A stretch of DNA of 64,000 nt, taken from contig NKIH01000006.1 in the NCBI GenBank assembly GCA_002255925.1, positions 124,001 through 188,000 on the forward strand, read 5' to 3'. Shown here piece by piece: positions 9,895 to 18,955 of the stretch. This DNA is from Burkholderiales bacterium PBB6. GTDB lineage: Bacteria > Pseudomonadota > Gammaproteobacteria > Burkholderiales > Burkholderiaceae_C. The translations under genes and the position numbers were made by a program. A model generated the notes under the pieces. The model did not search any database. It was not told the DNA's origin and worked only from the letters and a program-made list of their open reading frames with translations. Numbering within the stretch: position 1 is the first letter of the stretch; every line of letters begins with the position of its first letter.

Positions 9895-11993
9895 GGGTAG
9901 CGCAGGTCTTCGACGAACCGGCGGATAGATTCAGGCGGCTTCGGCGTGAGCAGGCTGACGATGATGGTCACCGCAAACCCCACCGGCACGCCAAACACCC
10001 CGGCCGACACCGGCTGGATACCCCACCACAGCTGCACCGGCCCCTGCACCCCGAGCAGCCCGCGCAGCCACGGGTGGGTGGCGCCCATGTACCAGCAGGT
10101 CAAGAAAAATCCGGCCAGCATGCCGGCGGCCGCGCCCCAGCGGTTGGCGCGTTTCCAGAACACGCCCAGCACCAGCGCCGGGAAAAACGCCGAACCCGCC
10201 AGTGAAAACGCCGCTGACACCAGGAACAGGATGTTGGCTGGCCGCTGTGCCGCCACGAACGCCGCCCCCAGCGCCACCACCAGCAGCAGCACCTTGGTGA
10301 TCATCACCCGCCGGCCGGTGGAAGCCTCGGGGTCGACCATGCGGTAGTACATGTCATGCGACAGCGCATTCGCGATCGTCAGCAACAGGCCATCGGCCGT
10401 GGACAGCGCCGCCGCCAGCCCGCCGGCCGCCACCATGCCCGAAATGACGTACGGCAGGCCGGCGATCTCGGGCATGGCCAGCACGATGATGTCGCCGCCG
10501 ATGCGGATTTCACCCAGCTGCAGCAGGCCGTCGTGGTTGATGTCGACCACCGACAGCAGGTTGGCATCGACCTTCGACCAGTTCGCGATCCAGGCCGGCA
10601 GATCGGCAAACGGCAGGCCCACCACATGGTTGAAGATCTCGAACTTCACCAGCACCGCCAGCGCGGGCGCCGTGATGTAGAGCAGCGAGATGAACAGCAG
10701 CGACCAGGCCACCGATTCGCGCGCCTCTTTCACCGACGGCGTGGTGTAGTAACGCGTCAGGATGTGCGGCAGGGCCGCGGTGCCCACCATCAGGCAGAAC
10801 ACGAGCGCAATGAAGTTGCGGCGCGAGAGCTCGAAGGCCCGGCGTTCTTCCACCGTGCCGTCGGGGTTGCCAGCGAACTGCTGCGCATGGTCGGGCATGC
10901 CGGCCAGAGGCCGTGCCCGCTCTTCCAGCGCCAGCCGCTGGGCGGTCCACAACTCACGGGCGGCGGCTTCGGTCTTGGGCTGCGAGAGCAAGGCGCGCTC
11001 GGCCGCCTGGATGTCGCGCTGGGGGGCATTCGCCTGCTTCAGCGCAGCAATCCGGTGGCGCAGCGTTTCCACGTCGGCAGCCATGGCCGCAGGCACATCG
11101 CGCAGCCGGGAGCCCAGCTCATCGGCCTGCAGGCGCAGCGCGGCGATGACTTCCTTCTCCTTCGGGTCGGCCTTCAGGCGCTTTTCCGCCTCGCTCACGG
11201 CCTGCAGTTGCTGGCCGTAAATCGCCTGCGGCACCGGCACGCCGGTCTGCTTCACGCTCAGCCACACCACCGGCACCAGGTAAGCGATGACGAGCACGAT
11301 GTACTGCGCGACCTGCGTCCAGGTGACGGCCCGCATGCCGCCCAGGAAGGAGCACACCAGGATGCCGCCCAGGCCGAGGAACACGCCGATCTCGAAGGAG
11401 GCGATGCTGGTCAGGCGGGTGGTGATCAGGCCCACGCCGTAAATTTGCGCCACGACGTAGATGAACGAGCACAGGATGGCCGCGGCCACACCGATGAAGC
11501 GGGTCAGGTTGCCCTCGTAGCGCGCACCGAGAAAGTCAGGGATCGTGAACTGGCCGAACTTGCGCAGGTAAGGCGCCAGCAGAAACGCCACCAGGCAATA
11601 GCCGCCCGACCAGCCGAGGATGTAGGCCAGGCCGTCGTAACCCGTGAGGTACAGCGTGCCGGCCATGCCGATGAACGAGGCGGCGCTCATCCAGTCGGCC
11701 CCGGTGGCCATGCCGTTGTAGACCGCCGGCACGCGCCGCCCGGCTACGTAGTATTCCGTGGCGTCTGTGGTGCGGCACAACACGCCGATCACGGCGTACA
11801 CCACCACCGGTGCGGCCAGAAACACGAAGCCGATGTAGCGCCGCGGCAAGCCCCACTGCTCCAGCAGCACCATGATGCCCACGAACAGCAGGAAGCAGGC
11901 GGTGTAGCCGGCGTACAAGCTGCCGAGGCGCTTGCGAAAACTGCGGCTGGCCAGCACGGACGGACGAACAGGGCGGGAAAACATGGCGCTCAA
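9885..11993 (-). CDS. Na+:solute symporter large subunit (VC_2705-type) with EF-hand-like loop
   Basis: A 702-residue inner-membrane transporter of the solute:sodium symporter family, similar to acetate permease ActP (for example TGADWMSAASFIGMAGTLYL and the FTIPDFLGARY segment). About 13 membrane helices are interrupted by a hydrophilic Ala/Glu/Arg-rich stretch at roughly 250-400 that looks coiled-coil. A second soluble loop carries a complete 12-residue EF-hand calcium loop at 484-495, DINHDGLLQLGE. It follows the DUF4212 gene with a 4-base ATGA overlap, the pairing expected for this subfamily. The substrate is probably a small carboxylate, by family only. Confidence 0.93.
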   Translation of the reverse strand: MSAMFSRPVRPSVLASRSFRKRLGSLYAGYTACFLLFVGIMVLLEQWGLPRRYIGFVFLAAPVVVYAVIGVLCRTTDATEYYVAGRRVPAVYNGMATGADWMSAASFIGMAGTLYLTGYDGLAYILGWSGGYCLVAFLLAPYLRKFGQFTIPDFLGARYEGNLTRFIGVAAAILCSFIYVVAQIYGVGLITTRLTSIASFEIGVFLGLGGILVCSFLGGMRAVTWTQVAQYIVLVIAYLVPVVWLSVKQTGVPVPQAIYGQQLQAVSEAEKRLKADPKEKEVIAALRLQADELGSRLRDVPAAMAADVETLRHRIAALKQANAPQRDIQAAERALLSQPKTEAAARELWTAQRLALEERARPLAGMPDHAQQFAGNPDGTVEERRAFELSRRNFIALVFCLMVGTAALPHILTRYYTTPSVKEARESVAWSLLFISLLYITAPALAVLVKFEIFNHVVGLPFADLPAWIANWSKVDANLLSVVDINHDGLLQLGEIRIGGDIIVLAMPEIAGLPYVISGMVAAGGLAAALSTADGLLLTIANALSHDMYYRMVDPEASTGRRVMITKVLLLVVALGAAFVAAQRPANILFLVSAAFSLAGSAFFPALVLGVFWKRANRWGAAAGMLAGFFLTCWYMGATHPWLRGLLGVQGPVQLWWGIQPVSAGVFGVPVGFAVTIIVSLLTPKPPESIRRFVEDLRYPRA

Positions 11994-12334
11994 TCCCGCT
12001 CTTGCAAATCAAAGCGGTGGTCGAGCCAGTTCATGCCCACGGCATGCACCACCACCAGCAATACATAGATCAGCAAAGCCCCTTGCGCGGCCAGCCAGAA
12101 GCTGAACGGCCAGCCGAAAAACGAGAACGACAGGTCGCGGGCGAAGTAGGTGCTGCCGAGCGTCACCAGCAGCCAGACCAGCAGCAAGCCGCCGGTGAAC
12201 AGGCGGTTCAGGCGCCAGTGCTGGCGGCGCCGCGCGGTTTCGGTCGTCATTTCGGTCGGCACGTCTGTCGCCACTTCGGTCGTCACTTCGGGAGCCACCT
12301 CGTTGCGGGTGTCGGCAGATTCGGGCCGCCTCAT
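11990..12334 (-). CDS. DUF4212 small subunit of the symporter
   Basis: A 114-residue membrane protein with two hydrophobic helices. The segments WRLNRLFTGGLLLVWLLVT, FFGWPFSFWLAAQGALLIYV and NWLDHRF are typical of DUF4212 proteins, which accompany VC_2705-type Na+:solute symporters. The first 35 residues are unusual: a Glu/Val/Thr-rich tetrapeptide repeat built from 12-bp units. Overlaps of 4 bases on both sides (TPR gene upstream, symporter downstream) indicate tight co-translation. Its likely role is stabilising the large subunit, by inference. Confidence 0.9.
   Translation of the reverse strand: MRRPESADTRNEVAPEVTTEVATDVPTEMTTETARRRQHWRLNRLFTGGLLLVWLLVTLGSTYFARDLSFSFFGWPFSFWLAAQGALLIYVLLVVVHAVGMNWLDHRFDLQERD
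12241..12300 (-). repeat. Five degenerate 12-bp tandem repeats in the DUF4212 gene
   Basis: Exactly five 12-bp units (consensus on + strand close to CGGTCGTCACTT) encode a tetrapeptide repeat of the EVTT/EVAT/DVPT/EMTT type. The unit length keeps frame, so copy-number change would lengthen or shorten the cytosolic N-terminus without breaking the gene. Confidence 0.85.
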
Positions 12335-12918
12335 GCACCTGCCCCCGCCATGTTCAGCTCGGCCCGCAACTGGCTGGCCACCGCCGGCTCGAAGCCTTGC
12401 AGGTGGGCCACGATGCGATGGGCCTCCGCCGCATCGCCTGACTCAGCGGCGGCGCGCGCCAGCTGGTACCACGCATGCGGGCTGAACGGCTGCAACTCGG
12501 TGCAGCGCTGCAGCGCAGGCCGCGCCGCTTCCAGCTCACCCAGCCGCAAACGCGCCAGGCCGAGGCCATACCAGGCGGTGTCCAGCGCCGGCTTGAGGGC
12601 AGTTGCACGCTCGAAGGCCGCAGCCGCCCGCGCCACATGGCCGGCCTGCTCTTCCAGATAACCCAGGTTGAACCACGCGGTGGCGTCTGCTTCAGGTTGC
12701 AAGGCCACCAGCTGCCGAGCGTCTTCCAGAGCGCCTTCCAGCCAGCCCGTCTGATGCCGCAGCCAGCTGCGGCGCGCCAGGGCCGGCCAATCGTGGGGGT
12801 TGATGGCGAGGAAACGGTCAAGGGCAGCCAGCGCGCGGCGTGGCTGGCCCAGCCACACCCAGGCACGTGCCTGCCAGCGGGCCAGACGAACATCGGCGGG
12901 CACCGCCAGCGCGCTCAT
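12331..12918 (-). CDS. Tetratricopeptide-repeat protein
   Basis: A 195-residue protein made almost entirely of TPR-like helical repeats. Examples are ARAWVWLGQPRRALAALDRF, FNLGYLEEQAGHVARAAAAF and YGLGLARLRLGELEAARPAL, with Pro near repeat ends. ATG 12918 is chosen because it overlaps the stop of the upstream membrane-protein gene by 4 bases. The same frame stays open upstream but is low-complexity there. No signal peptide is seen. It sits between a membrane-protein gene and the symporter subunits in a four-gene operon, so it may scaffold or regulate transporter assembly. That is inference from position only. Confidence 0.82.
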   Translation of the reverse strand: MSALAVPADVRLARWQARAWVWLGQPRRALAALDRFLAINPHDWPALARRSWLRHQTGWLEGALEDARQLVALQPEADATAWFNLGYLEEQAGHVARAAAAFERATALKPALDTAWYGLGLARLRLGELEAARPALQRCTELQPFSPHAWYQLARAAAESGDAAEAHRIVAHLQGFEPAVASQLRAELNMAGAGA

Positions 12919-13241
12919 CGGCAAGCCCCCGGGCCCAGGGCCAGGCACATCGACACCTTGGCGGCCGTGGCGCAAAACCACAGCAAGAGCAGCAGCAAAG
13001 CCACCCAGCGCGCTTGGGCCGAAGCACTCAAACCGGGGCGGCCAGCGGCACAGGCCAGGCGCATCACCAGCGCATGGGCGGGGGCCGTCACCCAGGAAAG
13101 CAGGCGCCAGAAGGGGTTGGACTCGCGCGCCGATCCCGCCAGCAAGCCCACCAGCCACTGGCCGGCGCCTGCCATCAAGGCCACTTCCGCAACCAGCTTG
13201 ACGCTGGTGATCAGCCACAACCCCACCCACATCATTGCCAT
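12915..13241 (-). CDS. Small hypothetical membrane protein
   Basis: I do not recognise the family. From ATG 13241 (MAMMWVGLWLITSVKLVAEV) it is 108 residues with three hydrophobic stretches, near 1-35, 50-65 and 75-100. The last is strongly hydrophobic (WVALLLLLLWFCATAAKV). It is the first gene of the four-gene symporter operon and overlaps the TPR gene by 4 bases. The frame is open 70 codons further upstream but would then run past the prfB start region on the other strand, so the shorter form is preferred. Confidence 0.62.
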   Translation of the reverse strand: MAMMWVGLWLITSVKLVAEVALMAGAGQWLVGLLAGSARESNPFWRLLSWVTAPAHALVMRLACAAGRPGLSASAQARWVALLLLLLWFCATAAKVSMCLALGPGACR

Positions 13242-13419
13242 GTCCGTTGGATGCCCGTGGACCGCCATCCACCACCCGGCGAGTCCTTCAGCTGCATTGT
13301 GTGTCCATTCAAGCAGCGCACCCCGGGCGGGAATAACCCGCAGTCGTGACACGCCGTTGCCGTCAGCGCATGAGAAAATACGCGGTTTCGCAAGACCAAC
13401 AACTCCAAGGACACGCGTC

Positions 13420-14524
13420 ATGGACATCGAACAAATCAATGCCATTGGCACCGCCCTCGCCGACCTGAGTCAACGGACTCAGGATCTTCGGGGGTATCTT
13501 TGACTACGATCGCAAAGCACTGCGACTGAACGAAGTCAACGCCACGCTCGAAAACCCAAGCATCTGGAACGACCCCAAGCGGGCGCAGGAACTGGGCAAG
13601 GAAAAGAAGAGCCTGGACGACGTTGTCGGCACGATTGACCACCTCACGGGCAATCTGGCTGACAACAGCGAGCTCTACGAAATGTCGAAGGCCGACGGCG
13701 ACATCGACGGCCTGCTCGCCATCAAGGACGAAGCTGATGCGCTGAGCGACATCGTCGAGAAGCTGGAATTCCGCCGGATGTTCAGCAACCCGGCTGACCC
13801 GAGCAACTGCTTCATCGACATCCAGGCCGGCGCCGGTGGCACCGAGGCCTGCGACTGGGCCGGCATGCTGCTGCGCCAGTACCTGAAGTACTGCGAGCGC
13901 AAGGGCTTCAAGACCACGATGGAAGACGAGACGCCGGGCGAAATCGCCGGCATCAAGAGCGCCACCATCAAGGTGGAAGGCGATTACGCCTTCGGTCACC
14001 TGCGCACCGAAACCGGCGTTCACCGCCTGGTGCGCAAGAGCCCGTTCGACTCGTCGGGCGGCCGCCACACCTCGTTCGCCTCGCTGTTCGTGTACCCGGA
14101 AGTGGATGATTCGATCGAGATCGACATCAACCCGTCCGACGTGCGTACCGACACCTTCCGCGCTTCCGGCGCGGGTGGCCAGCACATCAACAAGACCGAC
14201 TCGGCGGTGCGACTGACGCACATCCCGACCGGTATCGTGGTGCAGTGCCAGGACGGTCGCAGCCAGCACAGCAACCGGGACGTGGCGTGGAAGCGCCTGC
14301 GCTCGCGGCTGTATGACTTCGAAATGCGCAAGCGCATGGAAGAGCAGCAGAAGCTGGAAGACACGAAGACCGACGTGGGCTGGGGCCACCAGATCCGCTC
14401 GTACGTGCTCGACAACAGCCGCATCAAGGACTTGCGCACCAACGTCGAAATCTCGGCCACCCAGAAGGTGCTCGACGGCGACCTGGACGCGTTCATCGAG
14501 GCCAGCTTGAAGTCGGGCCTGTGA
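13420..14524 (+). CDS. prfB: Peptide chain release factor 2 (programmed +1 frameshift)
   Basis: RF2 terminates translation at UGA and UAA. Translation starts at ATG 13420 (upstream AAGGA at 13407-13411) and meets in-frame TGA at 13501-13503 after 27 codons. A +1 shift at CTT (13498-13500), skipping T13501, joins the second frame (13502-14524) for 367 residues. The site CTTTGAC and the GGGGG Shine-Dalgarno-like run just upstream match the conserved RF2 autoregulatory frameshift. The UGA-recognition tripeptide SPF is at 207-209 and the GGQ catalytic motif at 252-254. The stop overlaps the HAD gene start by one base. RF2 scarcity favours the frameshift, giving negative feedback. Confidence 0.97.
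13492..13504 (+). promoter_or_regulatory. RF2 programmed frameshift site
   Basis: The stretch GGGGTATCTTTGAC combines a G-rich anti-SD-pairing element, a 3-base spacer, the slippery CTT codon and in-frame UGA followed by C, a weak termination context. This is the canonical arrangement for +1 frameshifting in prfB. Confidence 0.95.
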
Positions 14525-15198
14525 TGCTGGCGGGGCCTGCTGCCGGCTTCGACGCGCTGCTGTTCGACCTCGACGGCACGCTGATCGACAGCATGCCGCT
14601 GCACCAGCGCGCCTGGTCGCAGTGGTTTGCTGGCCAGGGCCGTCCGCTGGCTGACGAGGCCGGCTTTTTTGCCGCCACTGCGGGGCGAACCAACGCCGAG
14701 ATCCTCGCCGAGTACTTCCCGCAGCACACGGCGGATGTTCACGAGGCGATGGCCGACGCCAAGGAAGCGCTTTACCGCGCCGAGGCCGCCGTGCAGCTGC
14801 AGGCGATTGCCGGCGGCCTGGCGTTGCTGCAAACCGCCCGGGCCCGCGGCCTGAAGCTGGCGGTGTGCACCGCCGCACCGCCTGGCAACATCGCGGTGGC
14901 GTTCGAGCGCTTCGGCCTGGGCGCGCTGGTTGACACCGTCACCAGCCCGGCCGACGGCCTGCGCGGCAAGCCCCACCCTGACATCTTCGAGGCCGCGGCC
15001 CAGCGCCTGGCCTGCCCGCCTGAGCGCTGCCTCGTGTTTGAAGACGCCCCGCTGGGTGTCGAGGCCGCACGCCGCGCCGGCATGCGGGCCTTTGCCCTGA
15101 CCACCACCCTGGACGCTGCGGCGTTCCAGCCTTTTTCCAACCTGATCGGCACGGCGAAAGATTTCACCGAGCTGGATCAGACCCTGCTGTTTGTCTGA
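14524..15198 (+). CDS. HAD-family phosphatase/phosphomutase, beta-PGM-like
   Basis: A 224-residue HAD hydrolase whose ATG overlaps the prfB stop by one base. Motif I is LLFDLDGTLIDSMPLH (nucleophile and general acid Asp), motif II is the Thr of LAVCTAA, motif III Lys is in GKPHPDIFEAAAQRL, and motif IV is CLVFEDAPLGVEAA. A helical C1 cap fills residues about 20-80. The DGTLIDSMPLH and FEDAPLGVEAARRAGM signatures are usual for the beta-phosphoglucomutase/phosphatase subgroup. Overlap with prfB suggests shared translation, with no clear functional link. The substrate is unknown. Confidence 0.88.
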   Translation: MLAGPAAGFDALLFDLDGTLIDSMPLHQRAWSQWFAGQGRPLADEAGFFAATAGRTNAEILAEYFPQHTADVHEAMADAKEALYRAEAAVQLQAIAGGLALLQTARARGLKLAVCTAAPPGNIAVAFERFGLGALVDTVTSPADGLRGKPHPDIFEAAAQRLACPPERCLVFEDAPLGVEAARRAGMRAFALTTTLDAAAFQPFSNLIGTAKDFTELDQTLLFV

Positions 15199-15214
15199 CT
15201 AGGACACCACCACC

Positions 15215-17890
15215 ATGATGCGTGAAGGCACTGCCAACATCGTCCGCCGGGAGGATTACCTCGCTCCCGCCTACTGGATCCGCACGGTCGACCTGACCTT
15301 CGATCTGGACGCGGCCAAGACCATCGTCGCCAGCAAGCTCTTCATCGAGCGCAACCTCGAGCAGATGGAACAGCCGCTGCGCCTGCACGGCGAAGACCTG
15401 AACCTGCTGCGCGTGCTGGTGGATGGCCAGAGCGTTTCGTTCCGCCATGAAGACGGCATGCTGGTGATCGACGCGCCGCAGCAGTCGGCATTCACGCTCG
15501 AGATCCGCAACACCGTGGCGCCCGAGAAGAACACCCAGCTGAGCGGCCTGTACGCCTCGGGCTCGGGCCTGTTCACGCAGTGCGAGGCCGAGGGCTTCCG
15601 CCGCATCACCTATTTCCTGGATCGCCCGGACGTGATGGCGGTCTACACCGTCACCCTGCGCGGCGACAAGCAGAAGTACCCCGTGCTGCTGTCCAACGGC
15701 AACCTGCTGGAGCAGGGCGAGCTGGACAACGGCCGCCACTTCGCCAAGTGGCATGACCCGTTCCGCAAGCCGAGCTACCTGTTCGCCCTGGTGGCCGCCG
15801 ATCTGGTGGCCCGCGAGCAACGCGTGCGCAGCCGCAGCGGCCGCGACCACCTGCTGCAGGTGTTCGTCAAGCGCGGTGATCTGGAGAAGACCGAGCATGC
15901 GATGAACTCGCTGGTTGCCTCGATGATCTGGGACGAGCACCGCTTCAACCTGCCGCTCGATCTGGAGCGCTTCATGATCGTCGCCGTTGATGACTTCAAC
16001 ATGGGCGCGATGGAGAACAAGGGCCTGAACATCTTCAACACGAAGTACGTTCTGGCCAGCGCTGCCACCGCCACCGATGCCGACTTCGACGGCATCGAGA
16101 GCGTGGTTGGCCACGAGTATTTCCACAACTGGACCGGCAACCGCATCACCTGCCAGGACTGGTTCCAGCTGAGCCTGAAGGAAGGCCTGACGGTCTTCCG
16201 CGACCAGGAATTCAGCATGGACATGGCCGGCAGCGCCAGCGCCCGCGCGGTGCGCCGCATCGGCGATGTGCGCTCGCTGCGTGAACGCCAGTTCCCGGAA
16301 GATGCCGGCCCGATGTCGCACCCGGTGCGCCCCGACGCCTACCAGGCCATCGACAATTTCTACACCGCCACGGTGTACGAAAAGGGCTCGGAAGTGGTGC
16401 GGGTGATCCACACCCTGGTCGGCCAGCAAGGTTTTGCCGCCGGCATGGCGCTGTACTTCCAGCGCCACGACGGCTTTGCCGTGACCTGCGACGACTTCGC
16501 CCAGGCCATGGCCGATGCCAACCCCTACAGCCCGCTGGCGCACAACCTCGACGTGTTCAAGCGCTGGTACTCGCAGGCCGGCACGCCGCGCCTGACGGCC
16601 CGTGGTGAATACAACGCGGCCAACGCCACGTTCACCCTGTACCTGTCGCAGCACAACCCGGCCCTGCCGGGCCAGAACGACAAGCTGCCACAGCTGCTGC
16701 CCGTGGCCGTGGGCCTGCTGGCCCGCGACGGCACCGCCCTGTCCCTGCAACTGGCCGGTGAAGATAACGCCGTGGGCACGGACCGCGTGCTGGTGATGAC
16801 CGAGGCGCAGCACACCTTCACCTTCGTGAACGTGCAGGCCGATTGCGTGCCGTCGCTGCTGCGCGGCTTCTCGGCCCCGGTGGTGCTGGACGACGGCCTG
16901 ACCGACGCCGACCTGCTGGTGCTGATGGCCCACGACACCGACGCCTTCAACCGGTGGGAAGCCGGCCAGCGCCTGGCACTGAACCGCATCCGCGCCGCAC
17001 TGAACAGCGATGCCCCGGCCACGCTCGACAGCGCCTTCATCGAAGCCATGCGCGCGGTGCTGAACGACACCCGCCTCGACCCGGCCTTCAAGGAACTGGC
17101 GCTGCTGCTGCCGTCCGAGGTGTACGTGGCCGATCAGGTGACGGGCATCGACCCCCAACGCCTGCACAGCGTGCGCGAAGCCATGGTCGACCAGCTGGCC
17201 ACCGCCCTGCATGCCGAATGGGAAGCCGCCTTCGCGGCCAACCAGGTGCGCGCAGGCTACAAGCCCGACGCCGTGCAGAGCGGCCAGCGCGCGCTGGCCA
17301 ACCTGGCCCTGACGATGCTGGTGCGTCACGCCAGCCTCACCGGTGACACGGTGTGGCCGGGCCGCGCCTACCAGCGCTTCAAGGACGCGTCGAACATGAC
17401 CGACCGCCTGGGTGCCCTGGAAGCCCTGGTGAACAGCCACTCGGAGCTGGCACAGCCGGCGCTCGACCGCTTCCACGCCCTGTTCCGCCACGAAGCCCTG
17501 GTGCTCGACAAGTTCTTCATGCTGCAAGGCCGCGCCCCCGAGAAGGATGGCCGCGTCTTCGCCCGCATCAAGCAGCTGATGCAGCACCCGGACTTCACGC
17601 TGACCAACCCGAACCGCGCCCGCTCGCTGCTGTTCGCGCTGACGGCCGGCAACCCGGCGGCCTTCCATCGCACCGATGCCGCCGGCTACGTGTTCTGGGC
17701 CGACATGGTCATCACGCTGGACACGCTGAACCCGCAGCTGGCTTCGCGCTTCGCCCGCGCGCTCGACCGCTGGACGAACCTGGATGAGCCGTACCGCAGC
17801 GCCGCCCGCGAAGCCATCGCGCGGGTGTCTGCCAAGGCCGACCTCAGCAGCGACACGCGCGAGATCATCGACCGCGCGCTGGCCGGCTGA
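15215..17890 (+). CDS. pepN: Aminopeptidase N
   Basis: Cytosolic M1 zinc aminopeptidase that removes N-terminal residues from peptides during protein turnover. At 891 residues it matches proteobacterial PepN (about 870). The exopeptidase motif GAMEN is at 264-268 and the zinc site HEYFH at 300-304, followed by the third ligand Glu in [14 protein letters not shown] Tyr in the [12 protein letters not shown] segment is the expected transition-state stabiliser. The start could be 15215 or the adjacent ATG at 15218. It follows the HAD gene by 16 bases and precedes fbp by 37, so partial co-transcription is likely. Confidence 0.96.
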   Translation: MMREGTANIVRREDYLAPAYWIRTVDLTFDLDAAKTIVASKLFIERNLEQMEQPLRLHGEDLNLLRVLVDGQSVSFRHEDGMLVIDAPQQSAFTLEIRNTVAPEKNTQLSGLYASGSGLFTQCEAEGFRRITYFLDRPDVMAVYTVTLRGDKQKYPVLLSNGNLLEQGELDNGRHFAKWHDPFRKPSYLFALVAADLVAREQRVRSRSGRDHLLQVFVKRGDLEKTEHAMNSLVASMIWDEHRFNLPLDLERFMIVAVDDFNMGAMENKGLNIFNTKYVLASAATATDADFDGIESVVGHEYFHNWTGNRITCQDWFQLSLKEGLTVFRDQEFSMDMAGSASARAVRRIGDVRSLRERQFPEDAGPMSHPVRPDAYQAIDNFYTATVYEKGSEVVRVIHTLVGQQGFAAGMALYFQRHDGFAVTCDDFAQAMADANPYSPLAHNLDVFKRWYSQAGTPRLTARGEYNAANATFTLYLSQHNPALPGQNDKLPQLLPVAVGLLARDGTALSLQLAGEDNAVGTDRVLVMTEAQHTFTFVNVQADCVPSLLRGFSAPVVLDDGLTDADLLVLMAHDTDAFNRWEAGQRLALNRIRAALNSDAPATLDSAFIEAMRAVLNDTRLDPAFKELALLLPSEVYVADQVTGIDPQRLHSVREAMVDQLATALHAEWEAAFAANQVRAGYKPDAVQSGQRALANLALTMLVRHASLTGDTVWPGRAYQRFKDASNMTDRLGALEALVNSHSELAQPALDRFHALFRHEALVLDKFFMLQGRAPEKDGRVFARIKQLMQHPDFTLTNPNRARSLLFALTAGNPAAFHRTDAAGYVFWADMVITLDTLNPQLASRFARALDRWTNLDEPYRSAAREAIARVSAKADLSSDTREIIDRALAG

Positions 17891-17927
17891 GCCCTCGAGG
17901 CAACCGCATTCACATCAAGGAGCTTTC

Positions 17928-18944
17928 ATGACCAAACGCATCAGCCTGACCCAGTACCTGGTCGAGCAACAGCGTGAACACGGCCACATTCCGGCGCAGC
18001 TGCGCCTGCTCATCGAAGTGGTGGCTCGCGCCTGCAAGCGCATCGCCATCTCGGTGAACAAGGGCGCGCTCGGTGAGGTGCTGGGCAGCGCCAACTCGGA
18101 AAACGTGCAGGGCGAAGTCCAGAAGAAGCTCGACATCATCTCGAACGAGGTGCTGATCGAGGCCAACGAGTGGGGTGGCCACCTGGCGGCCATGGCCTCG
18201 GAAGAAATGGACTCGATCCACGTCGTGCCGAACCGCTACCCGCAAGGCGAGTTCATGCTGCTGTTCGACCCGCTCGACGGCTCCAGCAACATCGACGTGA
18301 ACGTCTCCATCGGCACCATCTTCTCGGTGCTGCGCAAGGTGAACAACCAGCGCGGTGTCAGCGAAGAAGACTTCCTGCAGCCGGGCAAGCAGCAGGCTGC
18401 GGCCGGCTACTGCATCTACGGCCCGCAGACCACGCTGGTGCTGACGGTGGGTGACGGCGTCGCGATGTTCACGCTCGACCGCGAGCAGGGCTCGTGGGTG
18501 CTGACGGAAGAAAACGTCCGTGTGCCGGAAGACACCAAGGAGTTCGCGATCAACATGTCGAACATGCGCCACTGGGACGACTCGGTGAAGCATTACATCG
18601 ACGACTGCCTGGCCGGCAAGGATGGCCCGCGCGGCAAGGACTTCAACATGCGCTGGGTGGCCTCGATGGTGGCCGACGTGCACCGCATCCTGACCCGCGG
18701 CGGCGTGTTCCTCTACCCGTGGGACAAGCGTGAGCCTGAGAAGGCCGGCAAGCTGCGTCTGCTGTATGAAGCCAACCCGATGAGCTTCCTGATCGAGCAG
18801 GCCGGCGGCATGTCGACCAACGGCCATCAGCGCATCATGGACCTGCAGCCCGTGCGCCTGCATGAGCGCGTCAGCGTGATCCTGGGTTCGCGCAATGAAG
18901 TGCAGCGCGTGACCGACCTGTACGCCGCCAACAAGGCCGACTGA
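17928..18944 (+). CDS. fbp: Fructose-1,6-bisphosphatase class I
   Basis: Hydrolyses fructose 1,6-bisphosphate to fructose 6-phosphate in gluconeogenesis. At 338 residues it has the usual class I length. Metal-site motifs are visible: the Glu pair of MASEEMD, then [20 protein letters not shown], the substrate segment near [15 protein letters not shown], and the final ligand Glu of [23 protein letters not shown] 17928 has an AAGGAG ribosome site at 17917-17922. The gene is convergent with the SIS-domain gene, with a hairpin at the boundary. No Calvin-cycle genes are in view, so a gluconeogenic role is more likely than carbon fixation. Confidence 0.97.
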   Translation: MTKRISLTQYLVEQQREHGHIPAQLRLLIEVVARACKRIAISVNKGALGEVLGSANSENVQGEVQKKLDIISNEVLIEANEWGGHLAAMASEEMDSIHVVPNRYPQGEFMLLFDPLDGSSNIDVNVSIGTIFSVLRKVNNQRGVSEEDFLQPGKQQAAAGYCIYGPQTTLVLTVGDGVAMFTLDREQGSWVLTEENVRVPEDTKEFAINMSNMRHWDDSVKHYIDDCLAGKDGPRGKDFNMRWVASMVADVHRILTRGGVFLYPWDKREPEKAGKLRLLYEANPMSFLIEQAGGMSTNGHQRIMDLQPVRLHERVSVILGSRNEVQRVTDLYAANKAD

Positions 18945-18955
18945 ACCCCGGTCGC

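Noticed and set aside
15164-17668. 834-codon open frame antisense to pepN
   Set aside because: It mirrors a clearly real M1 aminopeptidase gene. Its translation is rich in His, Gln, Gly and Val without any domain, as expected from the complement of GC-rich third positions.
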